NCBI GenBank assembly: GCA_963724365.1
Contig: CAVRUR010000013.1
Span: 434,001-498,000 of the forward strand
DNA length: 64,000 bases
Source of the DNA: JALORV01 sp963724365
GTDB lineage: Bacteria; Pseudomonadota; Gammaproteobacteria; Burkholderiales; Burkholderiaceae_F
Direction of reading: 5' to 3'
Below the pieces are notes generated by a model, which was not told the origin of the DNA, did no database searches, and saw only the letters and a list, made by a program, of their open reading frames with translations. The stretch's first letter is position 1. Each line of letters starts with the position of its first letter. The translations under genes and the position numbers were made by a program. Below are positions 36,132 through 46,885 of the stretch, one piece after another.

Positions 36132-38999
36132 ATGGCTGACGCCGACGCCAAGCGCATCGACAAAAGCAAGCCCGCGTCCGATCCCGCGACGCGCAAGTAC
36201 CCGCTCAATCTGCCCGATACGCCGTTTCCGATGCGCGGCGATCTCGCCAAGCGCGAACCGCAGTGGATCCGCGAATGGGACGAGCAAGAACTCTACGAGC
36301 AGATACGCGCCGCCTCGGTGGGCCGGCCGAAGTGGATCCTGCACGACGGTCCGCCATATGCGAACAACGACATCCATATGGGGACCGCCATTAACAAGGT
36401 CCTGAAGGACATCGTGGTCAAGAGCCGCGTGATGGCCGGCTTCGATGCACCGTACGTGCCGGGATGGGACTGTCACGGCATGCCGATCGAGATCCAGATC
36501 GAGAAGAAATACGGCAAGCACCTGCCACCGCGCGAAGTGATCACCAAGTCGCGCGCGTGGGCGACTGAGCAGATCGACCGTCAGCGCAAGGACTTCAAGC
36601 GGCTTGGCGTCCTTGGCGCCTGGGACCGGCCGTATACGACGATGAACTTCCGCGCGGAAGCGAACGAAATTCGCGCGCTGGCGAAGATCATGGCTAAGGG
36701 CTTCGTGTTCCGGGGACTGAAGCCCGTCAACTGGTGTTTCGATTGCGGTTCCGCGCTCGCCGAGGCCGAGGTGGAGTACCAGGACAAAGTCGACCTCGCC
36801 GTCGACGTTGCCTTCCCGTTGCGGGATGACGAGCGCGGCAAGCTCGCTGCTGCGTTCGGCCTCGCGGGATTGCCCGACAAGCCCGTCGCCGCCGTCATCT
36901 GGACCACGACGCCCTGGACGATCCCGGCCAACCAGGCGCTCAATCTGCATCCCGAAATCAGCTACGACCTGGTCGATACCGACAAGGGCTTGCTGCTGCT
37001 CGCCAGCGATCGGCGCGATGCGTGCCTTGCCGCCTATGGCCTGACAGGCACGACGCTGGCACAAACGGTCGGCGAAAGACTCGCTCTGATCCGCTTTCGC
37101 CACCCCTTTTACGATCGCGACGCACCGGTCTACCTCGGCGACTACGTGACGCTGGACACTGGCACTGGCATCGTGCACTCGTCGCCCGCCTACGGCGTCG
37201 AGGACTTCATTTCGTGCAAGGCGCACGGCATGACCGATGACGAGATTCTGAACCCGGTCCAGGGTGATGGAGTCTATGCGGCGTCGTTGCCGCTGTTCGG
37301 CGGCATGAAGATCTGGGACGCGAATTCCAAGATCGTCGACGTCATGCGTGAGCACGGCGCACTGCTGAAGGTCGAGAAGTTCACGCACAGCTACATGCAC
37401 TGCTGGCGGCATCGCACGCCGGTTATCTACCGCGCGACCTCGCAGTGGTTCGCCGGCATGGACATGCTGCCGAAGTCGGGCGGAAAAACGCTGCGCGAAC
37501 TGGCGCTGGCCGGTATCGAGGCCACGCAGTTCTATCCGTCCTGGGGCAAGGCCCGGCTTCAGGGCATGATCGCCAACCGGCCGGACTGGACACTGTCGCG
37601 CCAGCGCCAGTGGGGTACGCCGATGGCGTTCTTCGTGCACAAGGTGACCGGCGAGCTGCACCCGCGCACGCTCGAGCTGCTCGAGCAGGTCGCGCAGCGC
37701 GTCGAGAAGGCCGGTATCGAGGCCTGGCAGGATCTTGACCCGCAGGAACTGCTCGGCGCGCTTGGACCCGAATCCGCCGAGCACTACGTGAAGAACAAGG
37801 ACACGCTCGACGTGTGGTTCGACTCCGGCACCACGCACGAGACCGTGCTGCGAGGTTCTCACGCCGACGAATCACACTTCCCGGCCGACATGTACCTGGA
37901 AGGCTCGGACCAGCACCGTGGCTGGTTCCATTCGTCGCTGCTGACCTCCTGCATGATCAACGGAGTGCCACCGTACAAGGCGCTGCTGACGCACGGTTTC
38001 GTCGTCGACGGCCAGGGCCGCAAGATGAGCAAGTCCCTCGGCAACGTGATCGCGCCGCAAAAGGTCGCCGACACGTTGGGCGCGGAGATCATACGGCTGT
38101 GGGTCGCGAGCTCGGACTATTCCGGCGAGCTCACCCTGTCCGACGAAATCCTGAAGCGCGTCGTCGAAAGCTACCGGCGGCTGCGCAACACGCTGCGTTT
38201 CCTGCTCGCCAATACCAGCGACTTCGACCCGGCCCGCGACGCGCTGCCGGTCGCCGAGTGGCTCGAGATCGATCGCTACGCACTGGCGCTGATGCGCGAT
38301 GTCAGCACCCGCACGCAGGCCGATTACGACCGCTACGAGTACCACCCGATAGTCGCGCGGCTGCAGACGTTCGCGTCCGAGGATCTTGGCGCGTTCTATC
38401 TCGACATCCTCAAGGATCGCCTCTACACGACTCCTACCGGCTCGGCGGCACGTCGCTCGGCGCAAACAGCGCTGTACCTGATCACCGACGCGCTGCTGCG
38501 GCTGATGGCGCCGGTACTGTCGTTCACCGCCGAGGAAGCGTGGCGGGTGTTTAAGGGACGAAGCCAAGGCACGATCTTCACCGAGACCTTCGCCACCTTG
38601 CCTATGATTCCCGGTGAGGCGGCACTGGTCGAACGCTGGAGTGCGCTGCGTGCGGTGCGGGCCGAGGTGCAGAAGCGGCTCGAGGAATTGCGCGAGCAGG
38701 GCTCCATCGGTTCGTCACTGCAGGCCGAAGTCGAGATCCGCGCCGCCGGAAGCAAGGCCACATTGCTGCAGTCACTGGGCGATGACCTGCGGTTCGTGCT
38801 GATCACGTCACAGGCACGGATCACGCCGGTGGTAGACAGCGCGGTCGAAGGCATCGTCGTCACGGCGTCCACCGGAGCGAAGTGCGAGCGCTGCTGGCAC
38901 TGGCGCGCCGACGTCGGCGCCGCGGCCGCCCACCCATCACTGTGTGGCCGCTGCGTTTCGAACCTGTTCGGCTCCGGCGAGCCACGGACGCACGCCTGA
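36132..38999 (+). CDS. ileS: isoleucyl-tRNA synthetase
   Basis: A 955-residue class I synthetase. The HIGH motif is HMGT at 82-85 (within PPYANNDIHMGT), the CP1 editing domain holds WTTTPWTIPAN, and KMSKS is at 631-635. The C-terminal zinc finger has C918 and C921 (KCERCWHW) and a second Cys pair in LCGRC. The start ATG at 36132 has AAGGAG nine bases upstream; an in-frame TTG at 36087 is rejected. Its stop overlaps the lspA start. Confidence 0.97.
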   Translation: MADADAKRIDKSKPASDPATRKYPLNLPDTPFPMRGDLAKREPQWIREWDEQELYEQIRAASVGRPKWILHDGPPYANNDIHMGTAINKVLKDIVVKSRVMAGFDAPYVPGWDCHGMPIEIQIEKKYGKHLPPREVITKSRAWATEQIDRQRKDFKRLGVLGAWDRPYTTMNFRAEANEIRALAKIMAKGFVFRGLKPVNWCFDCGSALAEAEVEYQDKVDLAVDVAFPLRDDERGKLAAAFGLAGLPDKPVAAVIWTTTPWTIPANQALNLHPEISYDLVDTDKGLLLLASDRRDACLAAYGLTGTTLAQTVGERLALIRFRHPFYDRDAPVYLGDYVTLDTGTGIVHSSPAYGVEDFISCKAHGMTDDEILNPVQGDGVYAASLPLFGGMKIWDANSKIVDVMREHGALLKVEKFTHSYMHCWRHRTPVIYRATSQWFAGMDMLPKSGGKTLRELALAGIEATQFYPSWGKARLQGMIANRPDWTLSRQRQWGTPMAFFVHKVTGELHPRTLELLEQVAQRVEKAGIEAWQDLDPQELLGALGPESAEHYVKNKDTLDVWFDSGTTHETVLRGSHADESHFPADMYLEGSDQHRGWFHSSLLTSCMINGVPPYKALLTHGFVVDGQGRKMSKSLGNVIAPQKVADTLGAEIIRLWVASSDYSGELTLSDEILKRVVESYRRLRNTLRFLLANTSDFDPARDALPVAEWLEIDRYALALMRDVSTRTQADYDRYEYHPIVARLQTFASEDLGAFYLDILKDRLYTTPTGSAARRSAQTALYLITDALLRLMAPVLSFTAEEAWRVFKGRSQGTIFTETFATLPMIPGEAALVERWSALRAVRAEVQKRLEELREQGSIGSSLQAEVEIRAAGSKATLLQSLGDDLRFVLITSQARITPVVDSAVEGIVVTASTGAKCERCWHWRADVGAAAAHPSLCGRCVSNLFGSGEPRTHA

Positions 39000-39499
39000 T
39001 GGCCTTCGGTCGGAGCAGTTCGTGGTGGCAGCGCATGCTGCCTTGGCTGGCGCTCGCGCTGCTCGTGGTCTTCCTCGACCAGCTGACCAAGATCGTGGTC
39101 GAACGCTCATTCGATTACGGCGACGTCCGACCGGTGACGAACTTCTTCAACCTGGTGCTCACCTACAACAAGGGAGCGGCCTTTTCCTTCCTGGCCAACG
39201 CCGGCGGCTGGCAGGGCAAGTTTCTGACGATCGTGGGTCTCGCCGCCTCGGTCTTCATCCTGTATCTGCTCGCTCGCCACGGGCACCAGCGGCTGTTTGC
39301 GTTGGCGCTTGCCCTGATCCTCGGCGGCGCGATCGGCAACGTCATCGACCGCATTGTCTACGGCCATGTCATCGACTTTCTCGACTTCCACTGGGGCGGC
39401 TGGCATTGGCCGGCATTCAACCTGGCTGACTCCGCTATCGTCGGTGGCGCCGGGCTGCTGATCCTCGACGAACTGGTCCGGGTACGTCGGGCAAAATAG
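38999..39499 (+). CDS. lspA: lipoprotein signal peptidase
   Basis: A 166-residue inner-membrane aspartyl peptidase with four helices that removes the signal peptide from prolipoproteins. The two catalytic aspartates are in GNVIDRIVYGHVIDFLDF and FNLADSAIVGG. Conserved YNKGAAFSFL is also present. The ATG overlaps the ileS stop by one base (TGATG), giving translational coupling, and coaBC follows after five bases. Confidence 0.96.
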   Translation: MAFGRSSSWWQRMLPWLALALLVVFLDQLTKIVVERSFDYGDVRPVTNFFNLVLTYNKGAAFSFLANAGGWQGKFLTIVGLAASVFILYLLARHGHQRLFALALALILGGAIGNVIDRIVYGHVIDFLDFHWGGWHWPAFNLADSAIVGGAGLLILDELVRVRRAK

Positions 39500-39504
39500 C
39501 ATCC

Positions 39505-40716
39505 ATGGACCCTAGCGTGGCGGACCTCGCCCACAAGCGCATCGTGGTCGGCATGACCGGCGGCGTGGCGGCCTACAAGATCTGCGACCTGGTGCGCCGA
39601 CTGCAGGATGAAGGCGCCGATGTGCAGGTCGTGATGACTGCGGCCGCGCAGCACTTCGTCACCGCCACGACGATGCAGGCGCTGACCGGCAAGGCCGTGT
39701 TCACGGATCAGTGGGGCGGAGGCGCGCAGGTCGGCAACGCGATGCCACACATCGACCTGACCCGCGGCGTCGACGCCATCGTCGTCGCGCCAGCTACCGC
39801 ACATTTCATCGCAAAGACCGCGCACGGGTTGGCGGACGACCTGCTCTCGACCCTGGTCCTCGCCCGCAACCGTGCGACGACGGCGCTGCTGGTCGCTCCG
39901 GCGATGAACGTGGAGATGTGGGACAACCCCGCCACCCGACGCAACGTCGCCCAGTTATCCGCCGACGGCATCACGCTGCTCGGGCCGGCGTCTGGCGACC
40001 AGGCGTGCGGTGAGGTCGGGATGGGCCGCATGCTCGAGTCTGCTGAACTGCTCGCCGATATCGTTGCTTTCTTCCAACCCAAGCGGCTCGCCGGAAAGCG
40101 CATCGTGCTGACCGCCGGACCGACATTCGAGCCGATCGATCCCGTGCGCGGCATCACCAACCTGTCATCGGGCAAGACCGGATTCGCTCTGGCGCGCGCG
40201 GCGGTCGAGGCCGGCGCATCCGTCACGCTGGTCGCCGGCCCCACCTTGCTGGCCACCCCGCGCGGCGTGCATCGCATCGACGTACGCACCGCGCGCGAGA
40301 TGCACGACGCCGTGCATGCCGCGCTGCCGGCCGATGTGTTCGTGGCGGTAGCCGCCGTGGCCGACTGGCACGTCGTCAATGCCAGCGCCAGCAAACTGAA
40401 GAAGCACGCCGGCGCCGCACCCCCGGCGTTGCAGTTCGCGGCCAATCCGGACATCCTGGCCAGCGTGGCGACGCTGGCGGCGCCGCCCTTCTGTGTCGGC
40501 TTCGCGGCGGAAAGCGACGACGTCATCGACAATGCCCGTGTCAAGCTGGCCTCCAAGAAAGTGCCGCTGATCGTGGCCAACCGCGCGCAGGATGCGCTCG
40601 GCACCGACAGCAGCGAACTGCACCTGGTCGATGCCCGGGGCGTCACGACCTTGCCCAAGGCCGACAAGCGCGAGCAGGCGCGGCGTCTGATTGCCGCGAT
40701 CGCGGATCGCCTGTGA
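39505..40716 (+). CDS. coaBC: bifunctional phosphopantothenoylcysteine decarboxylase/phosphopantothenate-cysteine ligase
   Basis: A 403-residue fusion for two steps of coenzyme A synthesis. The N-terminal flavin-dependent CoaC half has the active-site H82 (MPHIDLTRG), PAMN at 132-135 and the Cys of the substrate-clamp flap (C168, QACGEVGMGRM). The C-terminal CoaB half shows TAGPTFEPIDPVRGITNLSSGK and the KLKK lysines. Its stop overlaps the next start by one base. Confidence 0.96.
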   Translation: MDPSVADLAHKRIVVGMTGGVAAYKICDLVRRLQDEGADVQVVMTAAAQHFVTATTMQALTGKAVFTDQWGGGAQVGNAMPHIDLTRGVDAIVVAPATAHFIAKTAHGLADDLLSTLVLARNRATTALLVAPAMNVEMWDNPATRRNVAQLSADGITLLGPASGDQACGEVGMGRMLESAELLADIVAFFQPKRLAGKRIVLTAGPTFEPIDPVRGITNLSSGKTGFALARAAVEAGASVTLVAGPTLLATPRGVHRIDVRTAREMHDAVHAALPADVFVAVAAVADWHVVNASASKLKKHAGAAPPALQFAANPDILASVATLAAPPFCVGFAAESDDVIDNARVKLASKKVPLIVANRAQDALGTDSSELHLVDARGVTTLPKADKREQARRLIAAIADRL

Positions 40717-41234
40717 TGCTGACGTCACAAGAGCCGCGCGACGGCGACTTCGTCGCCTACATCGAGCAGTTGCAGCGCGAGTCCGCGGCGCGCATCCGTG
40801 CGCAGTCACAGGTTCCGATGGTTGAGCTTCCCGCGAACCCGCCGACGCGGGCCGGTGCGCCGCACCCAGCGCAGCCGCCGCTGCCCGGCCCTGTCGCGGC
40901 CGGTCAGGCCACGCGTCGAGGCAGCATGAGCGGCAACGAGACGGCGCCCGTGCTCGACCGTCGGCAGGCCGAGGAGATGCTCGCGCGCCTGGCACGGTCC
41001 GGAGGGACTTCGCAGAACGCGTCCGCCGGCGTCGCCCTAGCGATCGGAGCCATCCTGCTGCTCTCCTGGTTTGTCTTCGATACCGGCGCGCTGCCCTTCC
41101 TCATTGGCATCGGCCTCACGCTGTGGGCCGTGTCGCGACTGCGCCGGGCGGCCCGGCAGACCACGGGCATGGCCGGGCAGCGAGGGCGCGAACAGGTCTC
41201 GCACATCTTCGGACCACGCCCGCCGACATCATGA
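40716..41234 (+). CDS. hypothetical membrane protein between coaBC and dut
   Basis: A 172-residue protein of unknown function. The first 100 residues are polar and Pro/Ala/Gln-rich without clear domains. Two adjacent hydrophobic segments follow (ASAGVALAIGAILLLSWFVF and ALPFLIGIGLTLWAVSRL, about residues 112-150), and a basic tail ends with RGREQVSHIFG. It overlaps coaBC by one base (TGATG) and dut by four (ATGA), so it is clearly translated as part of the ileS-lspA-coaBC-dut operon. I do not recognise the family. Confidence 0.75.
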   Translation: MLTSQEPRDGDFVAYIEQLQRESAARIRAQSQVPMVELPANPPTRAGAPHPAQPPLPGPVAAGQATRRGSMSGNETAPVLDRRQAEEMLARLARSGGTSQNASAGVALAIGAILLLSWFVFDTGALPFLIGIGLTLWAVSRLRRAARQTTGMAGQRGREQVSHIFGPRPPTS

Positions 41235-41677
41235 TCATCGACGTAAAGGTGCTCGATGCACGCTTGCGCGATCAATTGCCGGGATACGCGACCGCCGGCG
41301 CCGCCGGCCTCGATCTGCGCGCCTGCGTCGATGCACCCCTGGTGATCGAGCCCGGCGCGACACACCTGGTGCGCACCGGGGTGGCGATCCACATCGCTGA
41401 TCCGGGATACGCCGCGCTGATCCTGCCGCGCTCCGGCCTCGGCCACAAACACGGAATCGTGCTGGGTAACCTGGTGGGATTGATCGACTCCGACTACCAG
41501 GGCGAGCTTATGGTCTCCACATGGAACCGGGGCAACGCGGCCTTCACGCTCAATCCGCTCGAACGACTCGCGCAGCTGGTGATCGTGCCGGTGGTGCACG
41601 CCCGCTTCAACATCGTCGACGATTTCAGCGCGTCGCAACGTGGCGCCGGCGGTTTCGGAAGCACCGGCAAGCATTGA
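41231..41677 (+). CDS. dut: deoxyuridine 5'-triphosphate nucleotidohydrolase
   Basis: A 148-residue trimeric dUTPase that removes dUTP and supplies dUMP for thymidylate. Five motifs are visible: AGLDLRA, PRSGLGHKHG, GLIDSDYQGE, ERLAQLV and the C-terminal RGAGGFGSTG arm that closes over the active site. ATG at 41231 overlaps the upstream stop (ATGA). Confidence 0.96.
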   Translation: MIIDVKVLDARLRDQLPGYATAGAAGLDLRACVDAPLVIEPGATHLVRTGVAIHIADPGYAALILPRSGLGHKHGIVLGNLVGLIDSDYQGELMVSTWNRGNAAFTLNPLERLAQLVIVPVVHARFNIVDDFSASQRGAGGFGSTGKH

Positions 41678-41697
41678 ACGACCTCGGCCACGCGGGC

Positions 41698-42312
41698 ATG
41701 CCGCTGCCGCCGATCCGGCATCCGTGGCTGGCGCAAAGCGCGCGTCGCGTGCTTGCCATTTTTGGCTGGCGTGTGCGCTTCGATGGACTGCCCGGACCGA
41801 AAGGCGTGGCCATCGTCTATCCGCACACGTCCAACTGGGATTTCGTCATCGGCCTGCTGGCCAAGTGGACGCTCGGGCTGCCGATTCGCTGGGTCGGCAA
41901 GGAGTCCCTGTTCCGCGGACTGACCGGTGCAACACTGGGCCGACTGATGCGACAGTGGGGCGGTCGCCCGGTCGACCGTCGCCACTCGAGCGGCGCCGTC
42001 GATCAGCTCGCCCGACTAATGGACGAGGAGCCGTGGTTCTGGCTCGGCTTGTCGCCGGAAGGCACACGCCAGCACACTGACCACCTCCGCTCCGGGTTCT
42101 ATCACCTCGCGCTCAAGCTCGACCTTCCGGTGGCGCTGGCCTACATCGACTATCGCCGGCGGGAGATCGGCGTCACACGATTCATTCGTATGACCGGCGA
42201 CGCCGAGCACGACCTCGGCCTGCTGCGCGCGTTCTACGCCGACAAGGTGGGCCGCTATCCCGAGCAGGCAAGCACGATCGCGTTTCGAGATAGCGACACC
42301 GGCACTCGCTAA
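41698..42312 (+). CDS. 1-acyl-sn-glycerol-3-phosphate acyltransferase family protein
   Basis: A 204-residue PlsC-like acyltransferase. The catalytic HX4D motif is HTSNWD (H43, D48), and substrate motifs WVGKESLF and LSPEGTRQ follow. Size and motifs fit the small lysophospholipid acyltransferases; the acceptor may be lysophosphatidate or another glycolipid. ATG at 41698 is preferred over an in-frame TTG at 41674, although neither has a strong ribosome site. It is probably last in the ileS-to-dut operon and is convergent with fccB. Confidence 0.85.
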   Translation: MPLPPIRHPWLAQSARRVLAIFGWRVRFDGLPGPKGVAIVYPHTSNWDFVIGLLAKWTLGLPIRWVGKESLFRGLTGATLGRLMRQWGGRPVDRRHSSGAVDQLARLMDEEPWFWLGLSPEGTRQHTDHLRSGFYHLALKLDLPVALAYIDYRRREIGVTRFIRMTGDAEHDLGLLRAFYADKVGRYPEQASTIAFRDSDTGTR

Positions 42313-42346
42313 CGGCAACGCACCGCGAGTAAGCGCACCGCAGAAA

Positions 42347-42378
42347 ACAAACGGCGCCGCCGCGCCGCCGCCGTTTGT
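42347..42378. terminator. bidirectional hairpin terminator between the acyltransferase and fccB
   Basis: Ten-base stem ACAAACGGCG/CGCCGTTTGT around a GC-only loop. On the plus strand it is followed by CCTCTTTG, and on the minus strand by TTTTCTG, so it can serve both convergent genes. The T-tracts are short. Confidence 0.6.
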
Positions 42379-42392
42379 CCTCTTTGTACCTC

Positions 42393-42507
42393 GGTCGGCG
42401 CGCGGCCACCCGGAGCCGACCGACTGACCCAAGCGCGCGCGGAGCGCGCGGTAGCGCCGAGGGTGCACGTGCGATCGCGAAGCGATCGCGTACACCCGTG
42501 GCGCTAC
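42393..42507. repeat. dispersed palindromic repeat, copy 1 (fccB 3' end)
   Basis: The right end, 42451-42507, is an imperfect palindrome: GTAGCGCC at 42451-42458 pairs with GGCGCTAC at 42500-42507, enclosing GGGTGCACGTGCGATCGC and GCGATCGCGTACACCC. The left part (GCGCGCGGCC, CCGGAGC, CGACTGA) also occurs in the two copies between cspA and icd. The fccB stop codon (42504-42506) lies inside the right end. No coding function is seen. Confidence 0.7.
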
Positions 42508-43796
42508 GTCAGCATGTCCGCCCAGATCGTCTGGGCCCAGCCGTTGGCATACGCGCCTTCGAGCGCCCAGGATGCGCGATCCTGCGATGAGATGCCGCCG
42601 GCGCCGGCGACCGGCTCGAGCGTCTTCTTCTCAGGCACCCAGCGGTGCACGCTGGCCACGTGCACGGCATTCTTGTCGTCGATGAAGCTGTAGCAGGTGT
42701 TGGCCATCATCGGTGGAGTCACCGCGCGCCCGTTGAGCAACTCGACGATCGCGGCGGCCGCCGCCTTGCCATGCTGGTTGGCCATGTGGCCCGATTTCGG
42801 CATCGCCGGCGCCGACAGCGTCGCGTCTCCGAGCACGTGGACACCCTTGAGCTTGATCGACTCCAGCGTGGTCCAGTCGACCTCGCACCAGCGGTTGTTG
42901 CTCGTGATCAGCCCGGCGTCCCGCGCGAGGTTCGCCGCGCGTTGCATCGGAATGAAATTGATGACGTCGCCGCGCACCTTGTCCCCGATCTCGGTGACCA
43001 GGGTGCCGGTCTTCAGGTCGATCTCCGTGACCGGGGAGGCGACGCGATAGTCGACGATGCCCTTGTAGTCCTCGCCGAACACCCGCGAGAACAGCGGCTT
43101 CTTCGACACGTAGTCCGGATTCGCATCGAGCACGATCAATTTGCTCTTCGGCTTGGATTGCTTCAGGTACCACGCAATCTGGCACGCGCGCTCATACGGG
43201 CCCGGTGGGCAACGGTACGGCGCCAGCGGAATTGCCATCACGACCACGCCACCGTCCTTCAGTTCGGTGAGCTGGCGACGCAGGGCCACGGTCTGCGGCC
43301 CCGCCTTCCAGGCGTGCAATACGGTTCCTTCGGCCGCTGCCGACCAGCCTTGCAGACGTTCGTACATGAACTCGATCCCGGGCGAAACGACCAGCCGGTC
43401 ATAGGCAAGCACGCCGCCGGACGCAAGCCGGACCTGCTTCTTGTCCGCATCGATCGCCGTCACGGTGTCGCGCACGCGCTTGACGCCGTGCTTGTCGAGC
43501 CCTGCATAGCTGACCGTGATGTCGGCCATCGTCCGCGACCCGGCCAGGACGAGATTGGAGATCGGGCACGAAATGAAGGCCTCATTCGGGTCAACCAGGG
43601 TGACGTCGATCGCCCCCTCGGACCACAGGCGCAGGTACTTGGCGGCCGTCGCGCCGCCGTAACCGGCACCGATCACAACCACCTTGCCGATCGGCTTCTT
43701 GCTGTCCATGGTCGCGCAGGCCGACAGGGCCGCGGTCGCCGCGGTCGCCGACAGGGCTTTCAACAGGTCACGACGAGAGAGGTTTGGAGTGTTCAT
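42504..43796 (-). CDS. fccB: flavocytochrome c sulfide dehydrogenase, flavoprotein subunit
   Basis: A 430-residue FAD protein that oxidises sulfide and passes electrons to a cytochrome c in the periplasm. A Tat signal (SRRDLLKAL) precedes a possible lipobox (LSAC, C27). The FAD-binding VVVIGAGYGG is near 39-48. C77 in FISCPISNL matches the covalent FAD-linking Cys. The redox disulfide is represented by the Cys in PYRCPPGPYER and in NTCYSFID, the latter in the C-terminal FCSD flavin-binding domain. The gene is ten bases downstream of its cytochrome partner. No other sulfur-oxidation genes are in the window. Confidence 0.92.
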   Translation of the reverse strand: MNTPNLSRRDLLKALSATAATAALSACATMDSKKPIGKVVVIGAGYGGATAAKYLRLWSEGAIDVTLVDPNEAFISCPISNLVLAGSRTMADITVSYAGLDKHGVKRVRDTVTAIDADKKQVRLASGGVLAYDRLVVSPGIEFMYERLQGWSAAAEGTVLHAWKAGPQTVALRRQLTELKDGGVVVMAIPLAPYRCPPGPYERACQIAWYLKQSKPKSKLIVLDANPDYVSKKPLFSRVFGEDYKGIVDYRVASPVTEIDLKTGTLVTEIGDKVRGDVINFIPMQRAANLARDAGLITSNNRWCEVDWTTLESIKLKGVHVLGDATLSAPAMPKSGHMANQHGKAAAAAIVELLNGRAVTPPMMANTCYSFIDDKNAVHVASVHRWVPEKKTLEPVAGAGGISSQDRASWALEGAYANGWAQTIWADMLT

Positions 43797-43806
43797 GTGT
43801 CCGTCC

Positions 43807-44127
43807 CTAGCGTGCCGGCGTCTGCCGCGAGAAAAAATCGGCGACCAGTTCGATCTGCTGGTCGGTGTAGCCCTTGGAGAGCTGATGCATGATCGTGGCC
43901 GGGCGCTTGCCGTCACGGAACGCCTTCATCTGGTCGACGATAAACGTCTTCTGCTGGCCGGCAAGACTGGGCATCGCGCCTTTTGCAACGCCGGTCGTGC
44001 CGTGGCAGTTCGCACAGTTGGATGCCAGGTAGCCCGCATTAGCGGGCAGTGCCGGCGTGGCCTGCGCGAGCACCGTGGAAGTCGCGAGCGCCAGAAGCGC
44101 GCCGATGACCGTAGTCGTTGTTTTCAC
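43807..44127 (-). CDS. fccA: monoheme cytochrome c, flavocytochrome c partner
   Basis: A 106-residue periplasmic cytochrome with a signal peptide (MKTTTTVIGALLALATSTVLA) and one haem site, CANCH near residues 38-42. The distal Met ligand is probably in ATIMHQLSKGYTD. It is a class I c-type fold. FccA of purple sulfur bacteria is often diheme; this one is single-haem, like many betaproteobacterial partners. It is the first gene of the fccA-fccB pair, downstream of the clpA terminator. Confidence 0.9.
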   Translation of the reverse strand: MKTTTTVIGALLALATSTVLAQATPALPANAGYLASNCANCHGTTGVAKGAMPSLAGQQKTFIVDQMKAFRDGKRPATIMHQLSKGYTDQQIELVADFFSRQTPAR

Positions 44128-44145
44128 AATGCTGTCTCCTTGAAC

Positions 44146-44173
44146 GAAAAAGCCCGCAGGGTCTCTGCGGGCT
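44146..44173 (-). terminator. clpA terminator
   Basis: Nine-base perfect stem AGCCCGCAG/CTGCGGGCT with a five-base loop, followed on the minus strand by TTTTTCG. It lies 100 bases after the clpA stop and just before fccA, so it separates the clpS-clpA operon from fccAB. Confidence 0.88.
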
Positions 44174-44273
44174 CCATTGGAGGCAGTTTCGGCGCGGTCG
44201 TCAACCCGTTGTCCGGGTGCCGCGGCCGTTTCTCAAGACATGCTTCTCATTTACTAAGAAGCCCGACGCCCGG

Positions 44274-46576
<2,303 letters not shown>

Positions 46577-46580
<4 letters not shown>

Positions 46581-46885
46581 GCTTCCTCCATCACGCACTG
46601 CAGCGGATGCTGATGCTGGCGTGAATAACTGCAGACTTGCTCGACCTTGGTCGCGGCGATGTCGCGGGGGTAGACGCCACAGACGCCGCGTCCTTCGTGA
46701 TGCACCTTCAGCATGATCTGGGTTGCCTGTTCTCTCCCTTTGCCGAAGAACTTCTGCAGGACTCCGACCACGAATTCCATGGGCGTGTAGTCGTCGTTCA
46801 ACAGAACCACCTGGTACATGGGCGGCGGCTTGACTCGAGAAGCCTGCTTCTCGACGACCGTGCCTTCGTCAATCCGCTCACTCAT
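46577..46885 (-). CDS. clpS: ATP-dependent Clp protease adaptor ClpS
   Basis: A 102-residue adaptor that delivers N-degron substrates to ClpA. The conserved core is YQVVLLNDDYTPMEFVVGVLQKFF, in which the Asn-Asp-Asp-Tyr-Thr segment forms the N-end binding pocket, with HHEGRGVCGVYPRDIA downstream. Start ATG at 46885 (MSERIDEGTV). It is coupled to clpA by a four-base overlap and diverges from cspA. Confidence 0.95.

Noticed and set aside
36084..37862. A 592-codon open frame antisense to ileS
   Set aside because: No motifs, and ileS is unmistakable on the plus strand.
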